This document shows, piece after piece, positions 1 through 11,562 of a stretch of 64,000 bases of DNA. Made by a program: the position numbers and the translations under genes. Position 1 is the first letter of the stretch; each line of letters begins with the position of its first letter. The stretch comes from Dactylonectria macrodidyma (lineage: Eukaryota; Ascomycota; Sordariomycetes; Hypocreales; Nectriaceae): positions 248,001 to 312,000 of the forward strand of contig JAGMUV010000043.1 in the NCBI GenBank assembly GCA_020744425.1. The letters run 5' to 3'. Under the pieces are notes generated by a model that saw only the letters and a program-made list of their open reading frames with translations, searched no databases and was not told where the DNA came from.

Positions 1-29
1 GCATTCTTTGCGGGGCATTTGCCATCGCC

Positions 30-2903
30 ATGGACTCGTTCGATGAAGAGGTAGAGGATATCGCCTCAACGCCGCCGCCGCCCTCCGAGCCGTCAACCAG
101 TTCGGCCTCGACGAAATCTGCACCCAGCAGGTTTCCAGACTATGAGGCTTGGACGACCGATAAATTCAAGCGTTTCCCCGGTTTCACGATATGTCACGAC
201 CCTTCTCGAGAGCGGACATGGTGGTGGCAATTGTCAAAAGTAAATGAGAAGATGCCATGCATATGAGGGTTGTAGAGAGTCTATTAGCCTTAATCACTGC
301 CCAAGTCAAGAGGACGAAGGTCCCAGTTATATACACAACAACGGTGCCCAAGTGGGTCGGGACGCCTCCTCGGCTGGAGCGGAATATCTTTGACAGCAAT
401 TCGGATTCAGAATGAAGGACAACAGGTCGCAACCCCACAAGATCGTATGGATATGCGAGAGATGCTTCCTCCGTAACGGGCTGAAGACTACACATTATGT
501 CTTCATCGCTTCCACTGCAGGAGGCATTGTCCGGCATCTGAGCAGGGAGCATAAGGCCGTGGTTTGTGCCATCTCTCCGCGCCCTGTCTCGCGTCGCTCG
601 ATGATGCGCGCTAACTTGTCAGCCGCCTTCTAGACAAAGGGCAGGCCCAGCTGCCGGTGCAGAACGGAACCTACTTGATATGCTTCACGCCGACCCAACG
701 AACCCTCGAGACCAGACCCTTCTCGGCAATCTGCATACGTTATTCGATCCGAAGATGAATCAATTGCTCCTGCTCGACTGGCTTACACACGATAACCTTC
801 CGTTCAACCTCGTAAACTCTGACCGTTTCAGACGACTCCTTCTCTACAACAACCCGTCTCTTCAGGAAGGCCAGATACCAACGGGCAAGACGCTTGTGAA
901 TCTGCTATCGAACGAGTACGAACGAGCCCTTGGTCCCCTTCGCACGCTCCTTCAAAATGCAAGAAGTATGATTCATTTTACTTTCGATGGCTGGACTTCT
1001 CGACAAAACACGTCATTCCTTGGCATCAACGCCCACTTTATCGACCGAGATTGGAAACAATGGAGAATCCTTTTGGCTCTGCCAGCCCTCAGGAAACGTC
1101 ATACTGGAGCCGCGCTGGCGGATGAAGTTGCAGATACAATATGCACGTTTGGTCTTGAAGACAAGTACCGGCCCGCGCGTCAACTCTTGCACTGGCCGGC
1201 AAACTGACAGTATTACTCCGTTTCAGAATAGGATACTTCACACTTGACAACGCTACGAACAATGATACGGCAATGGAAGCGCTTGCTGCCGAGTTCGATT
1301 TCGACAAACATGAGCGTCGCATTCGCTGTGGCCCTCATTTTCTGAATCTGACAGTTCGAGCTATGATGTACGGGAGCAAACGAGACAATTTCGACGAGTT
1401 GCTTGCTCACTGGGGCGATAAGGACTTCATGACCGAAAAGGAGCAACGCCAGTTGTCTGACGCTATCAACGAGCTGGCGACCGACGACGAGTTCGGTGTG
1501 CTGAGTATGGAGGAAGACTTCGAGCTCGAAATAGGCCTTGAGGAGGGCGAGAACCAGTACCCAGTCCCCGAGACGATTAACGCGGAGGAAGTGGACAAGT
1601 ACCGCAAGTTTGGGCCGTTTGGTAAGCTACACAATATTGGCATTGCTCTTCGAACGCGCAGTCAACTTCTCGAGGACTTTTATGAAGCTCAACGGCAAAC
1701 CGCCCCGACCGAACCTGTCCTTGCTTGGGTTCAAAACGTCTGCACTCGCTGGCAATCCGATGAGGCAATGGCCTCACGCGCTCTGCTGAAACGTGCAGCT
1801 TTGAACAGGATGCTGTCCACCATCGAAGAACGATGGCTTAGCGAAGGCGGCAAAGAGCGAGACAAATCAGCTTTACTGAAAGATAAGCTTTCGCTTGAGG
1901 AATGGAAGGTTGTTGCCGCGATTCAGAAGGTCCTTCAACCGTTCAAGGTTGCCTCAAAGCAACTCCAGGGTGAAGGTGTTGCTGGTCTCCGCTCAACCGC
2001 AGGAGGATTCGATGAGTACTTCCAGGTGGTGGAGATGCTCCTTGACCATCTCGAGCTTGCAGTTCAAGGAGTGGTAATCGAAGAGAATGACGACCAGATG
2101 ATGGAAGAGATTCAATTGTTCGATGATATGGATCCGAAAACCCGGCGGCTTTTGAAGATTTACATCAAGCTCGCGTGGAAGAAGTTAAACGACTATTATG
2201 GCAAGCTGAGCCCGACCGCATACGTAGCGGCAGTCGTGTTTCACCCTTGCAAGAAATGGCGAGCTCTAGAGCGGCTTTGGAACCAACTCCCGTCTCGCCA
2301 AACCTCAGAATGGAAGAAGACGTATGAGAAGAGCTTAGGAGGAGTATGGGAAGAGAGGTACAAGAGCATGGCTCGCGAGGCAGCTTGCAATGCCGCTTCA
2401 GCAATCGGGAGCAATAGTGGTTTGGACTACATTGAGCGTCGACTGGCATTTAGTCGGTCATTGACTTGTCCCAACTCCGAAGGGCGACAAAGCAAACGAC
2501 CAAGGCAATCGAGTCGCCGGAACAGGACGAGCTGGACCAGTATCTATCTGAGCCACCGGTGGATAACATAGCATACAAAACAGATCCGGTTGCTTGGTGG
2601 AGGGACGTCGGCGTTGTGCGCTTTCCCCGGCTGTCTTATATGGCCGTTGACTTTCTTACTATCCCCTCGTCTTCAGCAGAAACGGAGAGAGAGTTCAGTA
2701 GTTGCGGGAGGATGGTAACGCCACTCAGATCTCGCCTACGACGGCATGTTGTGGCCATGGCTCACTGCCTTCGTTCCTGGAGTAAAGCTGGCATTTATCA
2801 GCCGAGTCTTCCTCTTGGTCTTCTCGAAGGTGACAATTGGAGGCAAGTCCTTCAAGTGGTTGGCAGAATCACGGTAGATATGGATAAGGAGGACCGGCCT
2901 TGA
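30..2903 (+). pseudogene. hAT transposase, four introns/exon joins plus one frameshift
   Basis: Cut-and-paste transposase of the hAT superfamily. Best exon model: 30-239, 397-561, 623-1164, then 1227 onward. Introns are inferred from GT/AG ends and frame continuity, and the second has CTAAC just before its AG. A BED-type zinc finger is visible as CERC near 454-465 with HLSREH near 535-552. The RNase H-like catalytic core shows FDGWTS near 985 and TLDNATNND after the third intron. The C-terminal hATC dimerisation block includes SAETEREFSS near 2672-2700. The reading frame slips by one base near 2508, between a serine-rich stretch and the block starting [10 protein letters not shown]. Downstream coding then continues to the stop at 2903. 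The break could be a true deletion or a sequencing error. The family call is secure. Activity of this copy is unlikely unless the frameshift is an error. Confidence 0.85.
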
Positions 2904-3058
2904 TCGATTTGATCGTCGATCGATTTTAATTGACGATCGATCGATATCGATCGACTGAGAGGGCCGCTCGATCGATATCGATCGATCAGATGCGTTGATC
3001 GATATAAATCGATCGATCAGGGCTCAGAATCGATCTATACGATCGATTTCCAAGCCTG
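2904..3058 (+). repeat. Subterminal ATCGATCG motif array of hAT-1
   Basis: Directly after the transposase stop there are about ten copies or near copies of the palindromic core ATCGAT or GATCGATC, ending at the terminal inverted repeat. Subterminal motif arrays bind transposase in known hAT elements. That role here is inferred from position. Confidence 0.7.
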
Positions 3059-3143
3059 ACCTGTTCCGGAACGTCGCCATCGAAAGCAACGCCGTCGCTA
3101 GGACTAAAATTGGAACTGAATAATATGGACATATAATTTAACT

Positions 3144-5549
3144 TCAAATAACTCGGATAATGAATATGAAAAATGATACTTGACTGTTCTCATGATCCAG
3201 GGCGCGGAGCGCGACTGAGATCTCGTTGATGGTGAACCAAATGGCAGGCACGCCATAGCGAACGATGAGCGCCTGGATCTTGTGCCGCATGCTGAGACGG
3301 GACTCTCTAGACATAGGCTGGCGGTAACCATACAGCGATAGGCTCCTGAGAAGCTCTTTTACACCATCATCGGTAGTCTTACCTGAGCTCTCCAACTCTG
3401 CCCTAGCTGCCGCTAACCTGTCTGCAGTCAGTGACCGTACGATGCGCTCCACCTTGCGGAAATTCTTCCTCGTCACGCTCAGCATGCTGACACACCGGTT
3501 CCTCGACCGCACGCCCATGTTGAAGACGAGAAATGCCAAAATGTTGTGCGCCGCAAATCGGCCGCCATGACGCCGCAGCACAATGTCAGCCCAGGTCCGA
3601 AGGCTCATGTTCCGAGACGACAAGAGGTCTTGTACCGCCATATCTCCTCCACTCACGTTGGCACATCTTCCCGCCTCTAAGGCGGCTTCTTCGACTAACC
3701 GTGGCCCCCCGACGCCGAACGGTAATAGCGTGGGAAACGTCTTCGCGAAGAACGAGGCATCAAACGAGTCAGCGAACTCGTCCCCCCGAGAAACATGAAT
3801 GTACGGCTCAGAGTCGTCAGCGTTCCCCTGCCGCCTTTCAGCCGAGGATCCAACCCATGTTCTCGGGCCCATGTGGCTGGTCCCAGCACCTTCTCCGACA
3901 GCGTCGCAAGCAAACCGCAATTTCTCGACGTCCGCTACATCCGGCGGCCCGTCCAGCGGAAACATTCCAGAAGAGGTGACCTCACTGATCGGCTTCGTGA
4001 CCTGGTCAGCCTCAGCTCCGCCTTCGCAGCGAGACATGTTTACCTCCTTCGTCACTAGTCCTCCAGTCTTGCATGTTGGCGCGTCTTCTCCCTGACTGAG
4101 CAAAGCGAGAATTTCCTCGATCTCCACCGAATCCTCATCGTCCATGGCGCGCTCCGTGGGCGGCACGACTTGCGCCGTTCGTGTCTTTTCCCACGCCGAC
4201 GGCTCGTTCCGCTCCATGCGATCGTACACCAACGACGGCACCCCATGCGGCGGGGCTCCCCAACTCTCCATCTCCGCCGCGTCGATCTCGATCTCAGCAT
4301 AGTGTGGATTGTTCTTCTTCAGCCAGACAAGGGCCCTCTCAACGACTCGCCGCCTCACCGATAGGAGGCTTGAAAGATCACTCGGTCCCGGCTTCTCCGC
4401 GCCCTGCCACGAGACGTGGATCTCGTCCATGACTTGCAAAAGCGGATGGGGGAGGACTTTCGTGGCCAGCTCCTGCACGTTGTTCGGGAACACCGTAATG
4501 TGGCCTTTGACGTGCCTCGGATACATCAGACTCTGCCTCTGGCCACCCGGAATGCTGTGCCTTGTGACAAATCCATAACACGAATTCAGCGCGATGAGCT
4601 TCTCCTCGACCAGTGTGAGGCCCTTGAGCTCGTCGGGAAACATGTGCTCACAGCCAAGGCGGCCGTGAAGTTGGGCCGCTGGCGACAGGCCACCCCGCCT
4701 CAGGCAACGCATACACTCCGCACAGCCTAAGATAGATTCTCCCACGGGAAAGCAACTTCGACATGAAAATGGCGAGCGGTCTCCCTTTTCGACGCAACTC
4801 GACATCCATCGGTCCCACGTAACATCGCTCAACTCTTTTTTCGTGCGCTTACGGTAGCACAGCATGCAGGTCCGTATCGGCAAGGTGCTCGCATCGTGGA
4901 ACGCCTGGTAAAAATCTCGCACGGTCAACACCTTTCTCTCGTGCGGTACTGGCGTACACCATGTCTGCTCGTTGGACAGACTCTCCTTCACGGCAAATTC
5001 ATCCTCCAAGAAGCGCAACACGCTCGCCAAGTCTTCGGCCTGCAGTTCCCGTCTCCTTTGCCTTCGGATTCTAGCTCGAATTTGTTTCCTCGGAGGCTCA
5101 TCTCGACTGTTGGCCGTATCATGAGATTTCCGTGCTCTGCTTGACCGCAAACCGCCTCGCAGACGTCTTCTGGGCAACGACCTTGCAATTGCTTCCGCAT
5201 GCTGCCTCCATGCGGTATCTTCAACCGCAGACTCCTTGGGCAGAATATGTCGGAACGTCGATGCTGCATTCGCCAGTGAATCGTATGTTGACAAACGTCC
5301 CAGCCTCTTCCCCCGCGCGCTGGGCTCCTTTTCGGCAGCTGCTACCACATCTACGCCGCCTCCGGTCGTCTCATCTCCCTGCTCTCTCTCCCACACACTT
5401 ACATCATTACCCTCTTGTCCGTTCCCAACTGACAACGGGCAGGCTCCCACGTGAGCAACCGCCTCATGTGGCTTCGCCGCTGGACTATCCACCCTGCTGC
5501 AGCGATGCTGCCTTCTCGACATCATGACTCCAGGCGGCCGGTACATCAC
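3144..5549 (-). pseudogene. Helitron replicase/helicase, N-terminal part only
   Basis: An 801-codon open frame resembling the front of a Helitron rolling-circle transposase. It has a basic N-terminus, then a cysteine-rich block (RTCMLCYRK, FSCRSCF, LGCAECMRCLRR) followed by DELKGLTLVEEKLIAL, which matches the pattern of the DUF6570-type domain of Helitron proteins. Near the end, LAFLVFNMGVRSRN and a block ending VPAIWFTIN resemble the start of the Helitron_like_N domain. The frame then stops at 3144. The rolling-circle (HUH) nuclease motifs and the whole PIF1-type helicase are missing, so the protein could not mobilise DNA. The left side abuts the hAT-1 flank. The start at 5549 is the first ATG and is not certain. 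The Helitron assignment rests on motif order rather than a search. Confidence 0.7.
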
Positions 5550-6017
5550 AAAGGCTTCCGCGCTGGAATATCTTTCGTTGCACGATTTCGCTTCTGATGA
5601 TGATTATACTCCTTAATACGGCATTGGCCGCTAATAGTCCCCTTAACTACCTACAACCCTGCATGTATGCGCCCATTGTCACAGTCTCGGCCAGTCCATG
5701 CATACAATTCGTCGCTATTCCAGCCCTGCGCTCTCCTCCCCGTCCCTCCATGGAGCCGTTACAACTGCCGTGATTTTGAGGAGGACGGTCGCATCGTTGC
5801 CTTTTCGCGCCACACACAGCTGCTATCAAGATCAGGTAGCTCGGGGAGCCATTACGTCACTCACCGTCTCAACACGGAACAGCCCCGTAGCACTGTCACT
5901 CAATATTTCCCTGCCTCAGCCTCAGCGTCTTCCTCTAGCGAGTCAAACACTACTAGGCAGAGTCCTGCCTCGGTAAACGCTTCGACGCCTGCCCTTGATT
6001 CAATTGTCGCTTTACCA
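5550..6017. other. No supported gene
   Basis: About 470 bases between the Helitron relic and the MYND gene. Only short overlapping frames without recognisable motifs are present, and no terminal repeat of the Helitron was found. Confidence 0.6.
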
Positions 6018-6716
6018 TCAGATTCGCCAAACCGGCCACATCGAAGCCGTCAACCCACCCAAAAAAATCTCGAAATATAGAATAAAGGAATAACTACATA
6101 AATGGTAGTCTGCTGCAATATTCTCATCAGGAAAGTACACAACAATGCAACTCGTCCTTTTCATCAGAACCCAACTTGTCTGTTGCCTCACTCCATCCAC
6201 AATCTCTGATATTGTCCCCGTCTCCTTCCAGACTCTCCTTGTCTGCTGACATTCTATCGGCACACACGCCTTCTTATGAACCTTCCAGTCCGCCTTTTGG
6301 TGGTCTTTGCCGCAATATGCCACTGCACGACATCTATCGCACCGCTTCACTCCCACAGTTGTGCCGCATACCTTGCACAGCTTGACCTCCATGCAATCAG
6401 TGTGTCCCAAAACCTCACCAAGCATCTCGTCGTCTTGCCGCATTTCCTGCATCATTAATTGCATTTCCTGTCTCATGTGGATCTCACACTGCCCGCTTCC
6501 ACACAAGGAGGTGATCCAAACTACAATGCGAGGTTTATCCCCATGCAACATAGATATTGGACTCTGTAGGATGTCTGTCGCAAACCGCCCACAGCATTCA
6601 CAGAAAGCCCCCGAGGCACTGCGACATGCTAATTCATGCTTCTTCATAAGAGGCATCATGGCCTGCTCGAACCGTTCGTTGTATTTGGCATCTCGTCCGG
6701 CACGATTCGCCTCCAT
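6018..6716 (-). CDS. MYND-type zinc finger protein
   Basis: A 232-codon frame. Residues 114-151 form a complete MYND finger: CKVC, then CDRC, YCGKDHQ, and WKVHKKAC, giving the expected C-x2-C, C-x2-C, YC-x3-HQ, W-x2-H-x3-C pattern. MYND fingers bind proline-rich partner peptides, and many fungal MYND proteins of this size have no known function. A second cysteine pair (CECC, residues 39-42) and a methionine/glutamine-rich stretch (about 81-99) precede it. The C-terminal 30 residues are hydrophobic and may be a read-through into intron or flank, so the true stop is uncertain. Helitrons and Tc1 elements can carry captured genes, but nothing shows capture here. The neighbours are a Helitron relic and a retroelement remnant. 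Confidence 0.7.
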   Translation of the reverse strand: MEANRAGRDAKYNERFEQAMMPLMKKHELACRSASGAFCECCGRFATDILQSPISMLHGDKPRIVVWITSLCGSGQCEIHMRQEMQLMMQEMRQDDEMLGEVLGHTDCMEVKLCKVCGTTVGVKRCDRCRAVAYCGKDHQKADWKVHKKACVPIECQQTRRVWKETGTISEIVDGVRQQTSWVLMKRTSCIVVYFPDENIAADYHLCSYSFILYFEIFLGGLTASMWPVWRI

Positions 6717-7091
6717 GACAAGACTTCAGGCGATGCTGTGGTTGTGTGTGAATTGCCTGGCGCCAAATTGGCAAATGAACTCGACTTGAACAGTGGAGGT
6801 TGCCATAATTTACCGGTAGTTTCCGGAGCTTTAGATGCTCGGTGTAACAACGTGTCGCACTGAGCGTGCTTGAAGGGTCAAAAGTGAAATGATGAGCAGC
6901 GCCAGTCAGTACCGGTATATTACGCCCGGCGGCTTAAACCGAAAGGGCACCAATTACAAATATACCCATACATTGGCCAAATTGTGTCCTTGTCTCCTTC
7001 AGCCCATGCCATGTCCGCTTGTTGCTTATGCTTCCTTACCTGTTTTCTCTCCGTCTCTCTGCGGATTCCCGTGATTTAGTAGTATTATTAA

Positions 7092-7236
7092 CGAGCCATC
7101 TTGAAGCTTATTCTTCAAGGGGGTGTGTTGATTGATTGTTGTCTAAGTTGCGGGGTCTCCATCCCGCAGATTTACTTATAGCACCACAGCTAGATTACTA
7201 ATGTGGTTGATTCCTGAGGTCGTGAAGATGATGAAA
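7092..7236 (+). mobile_element. Remnant of a copia-type retroelement 3' end and LTR start
   Basis: A purine tract (CAAGGGGGTG, about 7116-7125) is followed by TGTTGATTG, the expected order of polypurine tract then LTR start. The stretch 7141-7230 (GCGGGGTCTCC, ATCCCGCAG, GATTACTA) recurs in diverged form at 40163-40250. No LTR end or coding sequence was identified. Confidence 0.4.
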
Positions 7237-9424
7237 CTCTTAACAAAACCCCCTCAATTGATCTTCCAAACTATCCAACACCCACGATTATCTCGCTCCA
7301 ACCTCAAACTTTCGTTCCTCAAGGCTCTTTGCGCAACCCCCGATGGGTTGCCTCCCCTGTTGGAGGAGAGATGGACTCAATGTTTTTATCCTTGGTTTGA
7401 TTGGGTCAAAACTTTTGATCACGTTGGTGCTCTGTGGCCGTGCGGTATCGACCCTTTCGACGCACTACCACGCAATGGAGTCCCTCCGAGCTGCCACCAC
7501 GGAGCGTATGGGGATGGCATTTCGCATGTGAAGTGGCGCTCTAATACGAGTCATTTCGTCGCCGTTTTGCCAAGCCACTGTCCTGTAGCAGATGCCCTCA
7601 GTCTCGCGTGCGATAATTGGACAGCTGATCCGGATCGCTTTCCGAGCAAATATGCGACTGGTTGGTGTTACTGGGTATGTCACTGTCTAATTGCCCCCCT
7701 CCATGCCGTCCGTGTATTAATGGTGGCTTGGAGGCAACTGGTAGTGTTTCTAGGGCTATCGAAGAGGTGGGTCTCACCTCTTTGCGGTGCCAGTAGAAAT
7801 CACTGGGCGGCATATGATCAGATGCATAGCCAGCAGTGTGATTGCTACGATGAGTGGACAAGTTCGATATGTTTTATTATTTAGTTGAGAACCGTCCATG
7901 CTATCGGGATGGTGAGAATTAGGCCGGGGTTAATACGAGAAAATTGCTCAGAATTACAAAAGGAAACCTAAGACGACAAGGAAGCCGTAACAGTTGAGTC
8001 AGTCGTAGTCCAACAGTGATCCGGGCCGTTGGTTTACGCTTGACAGTGGAACGACAGGCGTCTGGTGAGCACGTTGGGTGTTACGTCTGATAATAATCAG
8101 TTGGGGTAATTGGTATCCAGAACCGCTCTCCCCTGCGGCTCTCAGGCTCCCGCACGATCCCTCGTCCGATGGCCTGATTCTCCGTACAACATTGCAATAT
8201 CGACCTCTTACGTAGTACTAAGGCTTGCATTAGGAAGAAAACAATCGTGGTGCACTGCCACGGCCAAAGGGATAGTCAGTCAGCTAGTCAGCAAAGGGCG
8301 ATTATTCTTGTCTGCCCTTGAAATTAGGTGTTGCCTGTTGCTGCCTGACTCGGAGTTAGCCGTCGTCCCACCAGCCGCCACACCAACGCTAACCCATTGC
8401 TGGGGCAGGCAGAGGGTGAGATCATTTGCTCGGGTTGTGCGGGCTTGTCTTGGATGACTTGTGACAGCCTAATGATCCATCATAAGCCACTTGCAAGCCA
8501 TGTACCTACGCCAGTGGCGCTGATGGAGAGGGAGTGGTTCGTTGGTGCTGGGCCCATCTTAGAAGACGACAACGACGACGCCCTACGTATGTGGTAATTG
8601 ACATGTGTTGCAGTATTATGACAAGATCGCTCGGATCTCTTACTATGTAGGGCCGGTTATACGGCTGTTTTGGAATGATTGGTCCGATTGGTTAGCGCAG
8701 ACCCACTGTCACAGGCCTGTGCCATTAGTACATAATCGCTTATTGCAACGCTGTATTGTGCTAGAACAATCCTCTTTCATTCACTCAATTCAATGCGCTG
8801 ATGGGTCCGCTGTAGCTTCTCCGTAACATCCTCCGGATGAGAGCAGACCTACCCCCAGATACTCAAGGATCTTCCTTCTCAAGCCTCTATTTTTCTCTTT
8901 CTCGTCCCTGAGTCCGTTTCTTCACGCACAAGCTGGGCCGGCAGAAGCCGACAAGCCACGCTCACTCACGGGCACACACACCCATCCCCCTTTCCGGCCT
9001 TCCCGGCTTCCCCGGACGGCAAGGTCCGGGCAGCCACTGACGGTAGTTTGCCTTAGACTTCCTTAGCAGCGAAACTTTGGGGATATTGTTGAGACGTGAC
9101 TGGAACACACATCGGCCCTTGTCACAACCGTCACAGCTGGCTGCAAAATTTTAGGTCCAGAATATCCCAGCCGTCGCATCCCCTTTTCCCTCCATCAATC
9201 ATGAACATATTCAGTCATGAAGAATCCAGGATAGCCCGTGGGTGCCTGAGCAGGGTCATCAACGGCATGAATCGCGGGAGAGTGTCGAGTTGTTTCTTAA
9301 GGCTCACAGAGCGCGGCATGAACTGCTCCAACACACAATCATTGACTTCCATTCTTCTGCAGTAATTCCTTTGCTTCGAACCAGTCTCCACCTACTGCTG
9401 ACTCTGCAGCAAGCGCTAGATGGG
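7237..9424. other. No supported gene; upstream region of the rhodopsin-domain gene
   Basis: About 2.2 kb. One 227-codon frame spans 7201-7884 but starts inside the LTR-like remnant, has no recognisable domain and has an unusual cysteine/tryptophan-rich composition, so it is not called. The final few hundred bases are probably the promoter and leader of the gene starting at 9425, and no specific site can be defended. Confidence 0.5.
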
Positions 9425-10735
9425 ATGTGGTACATCGCAGACATCCCGATTGTGGAGAGGAATCACGGGTTGATCATCTCAGGGTTCCTCTTCACCACCA
9501 TCGCTTTCATAGCTGTGGGTTTGAGGATCTTCACCCGGACGGTACTGGTGAGCAACATGGGACTCGATGATTACGTTGTTATCGCAGCCATGGTACGAAA
9601 ACCTTGCAGCTCAAACTCCAACTCTTTGTGTCCCCCAGGCTAATAGCCATCAGCTCGGATCTGTCGCTTTTCTGACAGGGACTTTGCATCGTAAGCTAGA
9701 ACCTCTTTCCAACGATTGTGGTCCTTCACCTGTTTGTTAACATGTTTGCAGAGGTCAAGTACGGCCTCGGTGATGCTGTCATTCCCAGCATGATCCATCA
9801 ATTCTTCCAGGCGCTCCTGGCCACAATCATTGCCTACAGCTTCACTCAGCTCGCGGTGAAGTTTTCGATTCTCCTTCAGTGCAAGCGTATTTTCAGCTCG
9901 ACGTCCGCTCGGAGGCTCTTCACCGGCCTTATTATATGGCTTGCGATCTATGGACTCTTCTGTCTTTTTTCCTCTATCGTCACATGTGTGCCCATAGCAA
10001 AGTACTGGGATGAGACCATCCCCGGCGGGTGTATCAACCGGTCAACGCTGCAAAAGGTGCTTGCGGGCTTCAACATTGTCAATGACCTTGCGCTGTTAGT
10101 TGCGCCCTTACCATTCCTGAAAAATCTACACATTGCCCGAAGGGCGAAATTGATCTTGATAGGGGTTTTCGGGTGTGGCGGTGTGTACGTTATCCACATC
10201 ACTTCAAGAAATATATGCATACTCACAAGTATTTCAACACAGCGCATGTATTGTCGCCGTCATCAGACTGCAATCACTGTTTGAGTTCAATTCAGCGCCC
10301 ATCGGGCAGCAACCCAGTAAGTTCCTTCTTCCTTGCTAACGCTTCTCGGTTCGCAACTAATGACATCCAGTCAAGGGTGTAGATATCGCCCTCTGGTCTG
10401 GCCTCGAGATCAACATCGCCATCGTCTGCGCCAGCGTCCCTGCCCTCAAGCCGCTCTTCGTCAGAGCTTTCCCTCGACTCATCAGCTCGTTCACCGACTC
10501 CTCCAAGCGATCCAGACGACCCACGCACAATCAATCGACACATGGCATTCTACCCTTGGATAGTGTCGACAGACGACATCCAGGGGCGATACACAGCGAG
10601 GATAACATGGCCATCCAAGTCCGCCAGTCCTTCGAAATGAAGGCTATCTCTGGCCGAGATGACAGCAGTGATAAGAATCTTGTCCAAGGGCCTGAGTCGT
10701 CCACATGGACAACAGAATGCTATGCTGGTCATTAA
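9425..10735 (+). CDS. Fungal rhodopsin-domain integral membrane protein
   Basis: Seven-helix membrane protein of the fungal rhodopsin-fold family (the Pth11-like/SAT4-type group), whose members are mostly orphan receptors or of unknown role at the plasma membrane. Exons that keep one open frame: 9425-9592, 9654-9690, 9752-10184, 10243-10316 and 10371-10735, 358 residues in all. Supporting motifs include GLRIFTRTVLV and MGLDDYVV in helix 1-2, VKYGLG, LLQCKRIF, CINRST, FNIVNDLALLVAPLPFL, GVFGCGGV followed across an intron by ACIVAVIRLQSL, and VPALKPLF in the last helix. The tail (about residues 260-358) is hydrophilic with many serines and is likely cytosolic. All five splice junctions agree with family spacing, so the gene looks intact. 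A 37-base second exon is the least certain part. A related gene lies at 59185-60630. Confidence 0.85.
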
Positions 10736-11025
10736 AAGGGATATTATATAAATATATTTATATATATCTAATAATAGGAATTGATATACGGGCATGACAT
10801 TTTTGATACATGGGCATGACTCTTATCCGGGCATGACTTTTATGACATCTGATTGGATACGACCCTCTTTTGTTAGTACATCCGGTTCTGCCCACAGCTC
10901 TAATTTGTACCCAGAGTTTAGCTGTCCATAATCATCCCTTAGTGACTGACGTGACGCGATCCAGCTCTCCCTCAGATAGAAATCCATTGCCAGTCTCCAA
11001 GCCCTTGACGACAAAGACCTTCATT

Positions 11026-11466
11026 ATGTCCCAATCTACCTCAGAGAGCAATTCAAGACGCCGGACCCGGAAGTCTAGCCCGAGCGATCAAGCACGTCCT
11101 CGAAAACGACAGCGACAGTGCCGACAAGCCGCGTTCAGCCCACCGCTACGTACGGATAGACCACAGTCAGCTCGCAGCACCGCAAGTATCGGCCAGTACT
11201 ACGGTATCGGCGACGAGGATGCGCTCGGAAATCTCTTCGCATCTTATCTACAGACGTTTACAAGCTTTCCGCGGCCTTATAGATCGCAGGGGCTCCATGA
11301 GCCACTATGGGAGCTCTGTTTCGATCACAAGCTACACCTTTCGAATGATTTCCTATCTGGACAAACACAATCGCAGCGAGTTAGAATACCTATACCAGGC
11401 CCTGAAACTGATCCACTACTATCCTACCCTCCACCACAATCTGCCCCAGGGCTCCTAATAGTGTAA
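11026..11466 (+). CDS. Hypothetical basic protein, doubtful
   Basis: A frame of about 146 codons. The first 40 residues are rich in serine, arginine and lysine (RRRTRKSS, RPRKRQRQC), then comes IGQYYGIGDEDALGN. A second frame (11219-11458) overlaps the latter half and looks equally plausible, which suggests a frameshift or an intron and a truncated gene. No family is recognised. It may be the N-terminal scrap of a transposon protein, since a tandem repeat and a LINE follow at once. Confidence 0.25.
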   Translation: MSQSTSESNSRRRTRKSSPSDQARPRKRQRQCRQAAFSPPLRTDRPQSARSTASIGQYYGIGDEDALGNLFASYLQTFTSFPRPYRSQGLHEPLWELCFDHKLHLSNDFLSGQTQSQRVRIPIPGPETDPLLSYPPPQSAPGLLIV

Positions 11467-11500
11467 CCAGTGCGTGTGAAAGCCTCAAACTGCTCATTTA

Positions 11501-11562
11501 GTCCGTTTGACTTGGCCAAACTAAACTACCGGTCCGTTTGACTTGGCCAGACTAAACTACCA
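11501..11562. repeat. 31-bp tandem duplication
   Basis: Two adjacent copies of a 31-base unit beginning GTCCGTTTGACTTGGCCA (11501-11531 and 11532-11562), differing at few positions. The related words AAACTAAACTAC and AGTCTA recur to about 11660. This resembles the subterminal part of a small DNA transposon, but no partner end was found. The remaining bases to 12082 hold no gene. Confidence 0.6.

Larger units (their letters stand above)
1..3058 (+). mobile_element. hAT-1 DNA transposon, 5' end outside window
   Basis: A hAT element holding one transposase gene (30-2903). Its right end is taken as 3058, where the plus strand reads CCAAGCCTG, giving a hAT-like terminus CAGGCTTGG on the other strand. 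No left terminus is present in bases 1-29, so the element starts before the window and no target duplication can be checked. The right flank begins ACCTGTTC. The coding region carries a single frameshift, so this copy decayed only recently. Confidence 0.75.

Noticed and set aside
7201..7884. A 227-codon open frame
   Set aside because: It starts inside an LTR-like remnant, has no domain, odd composition and no splice or family support.
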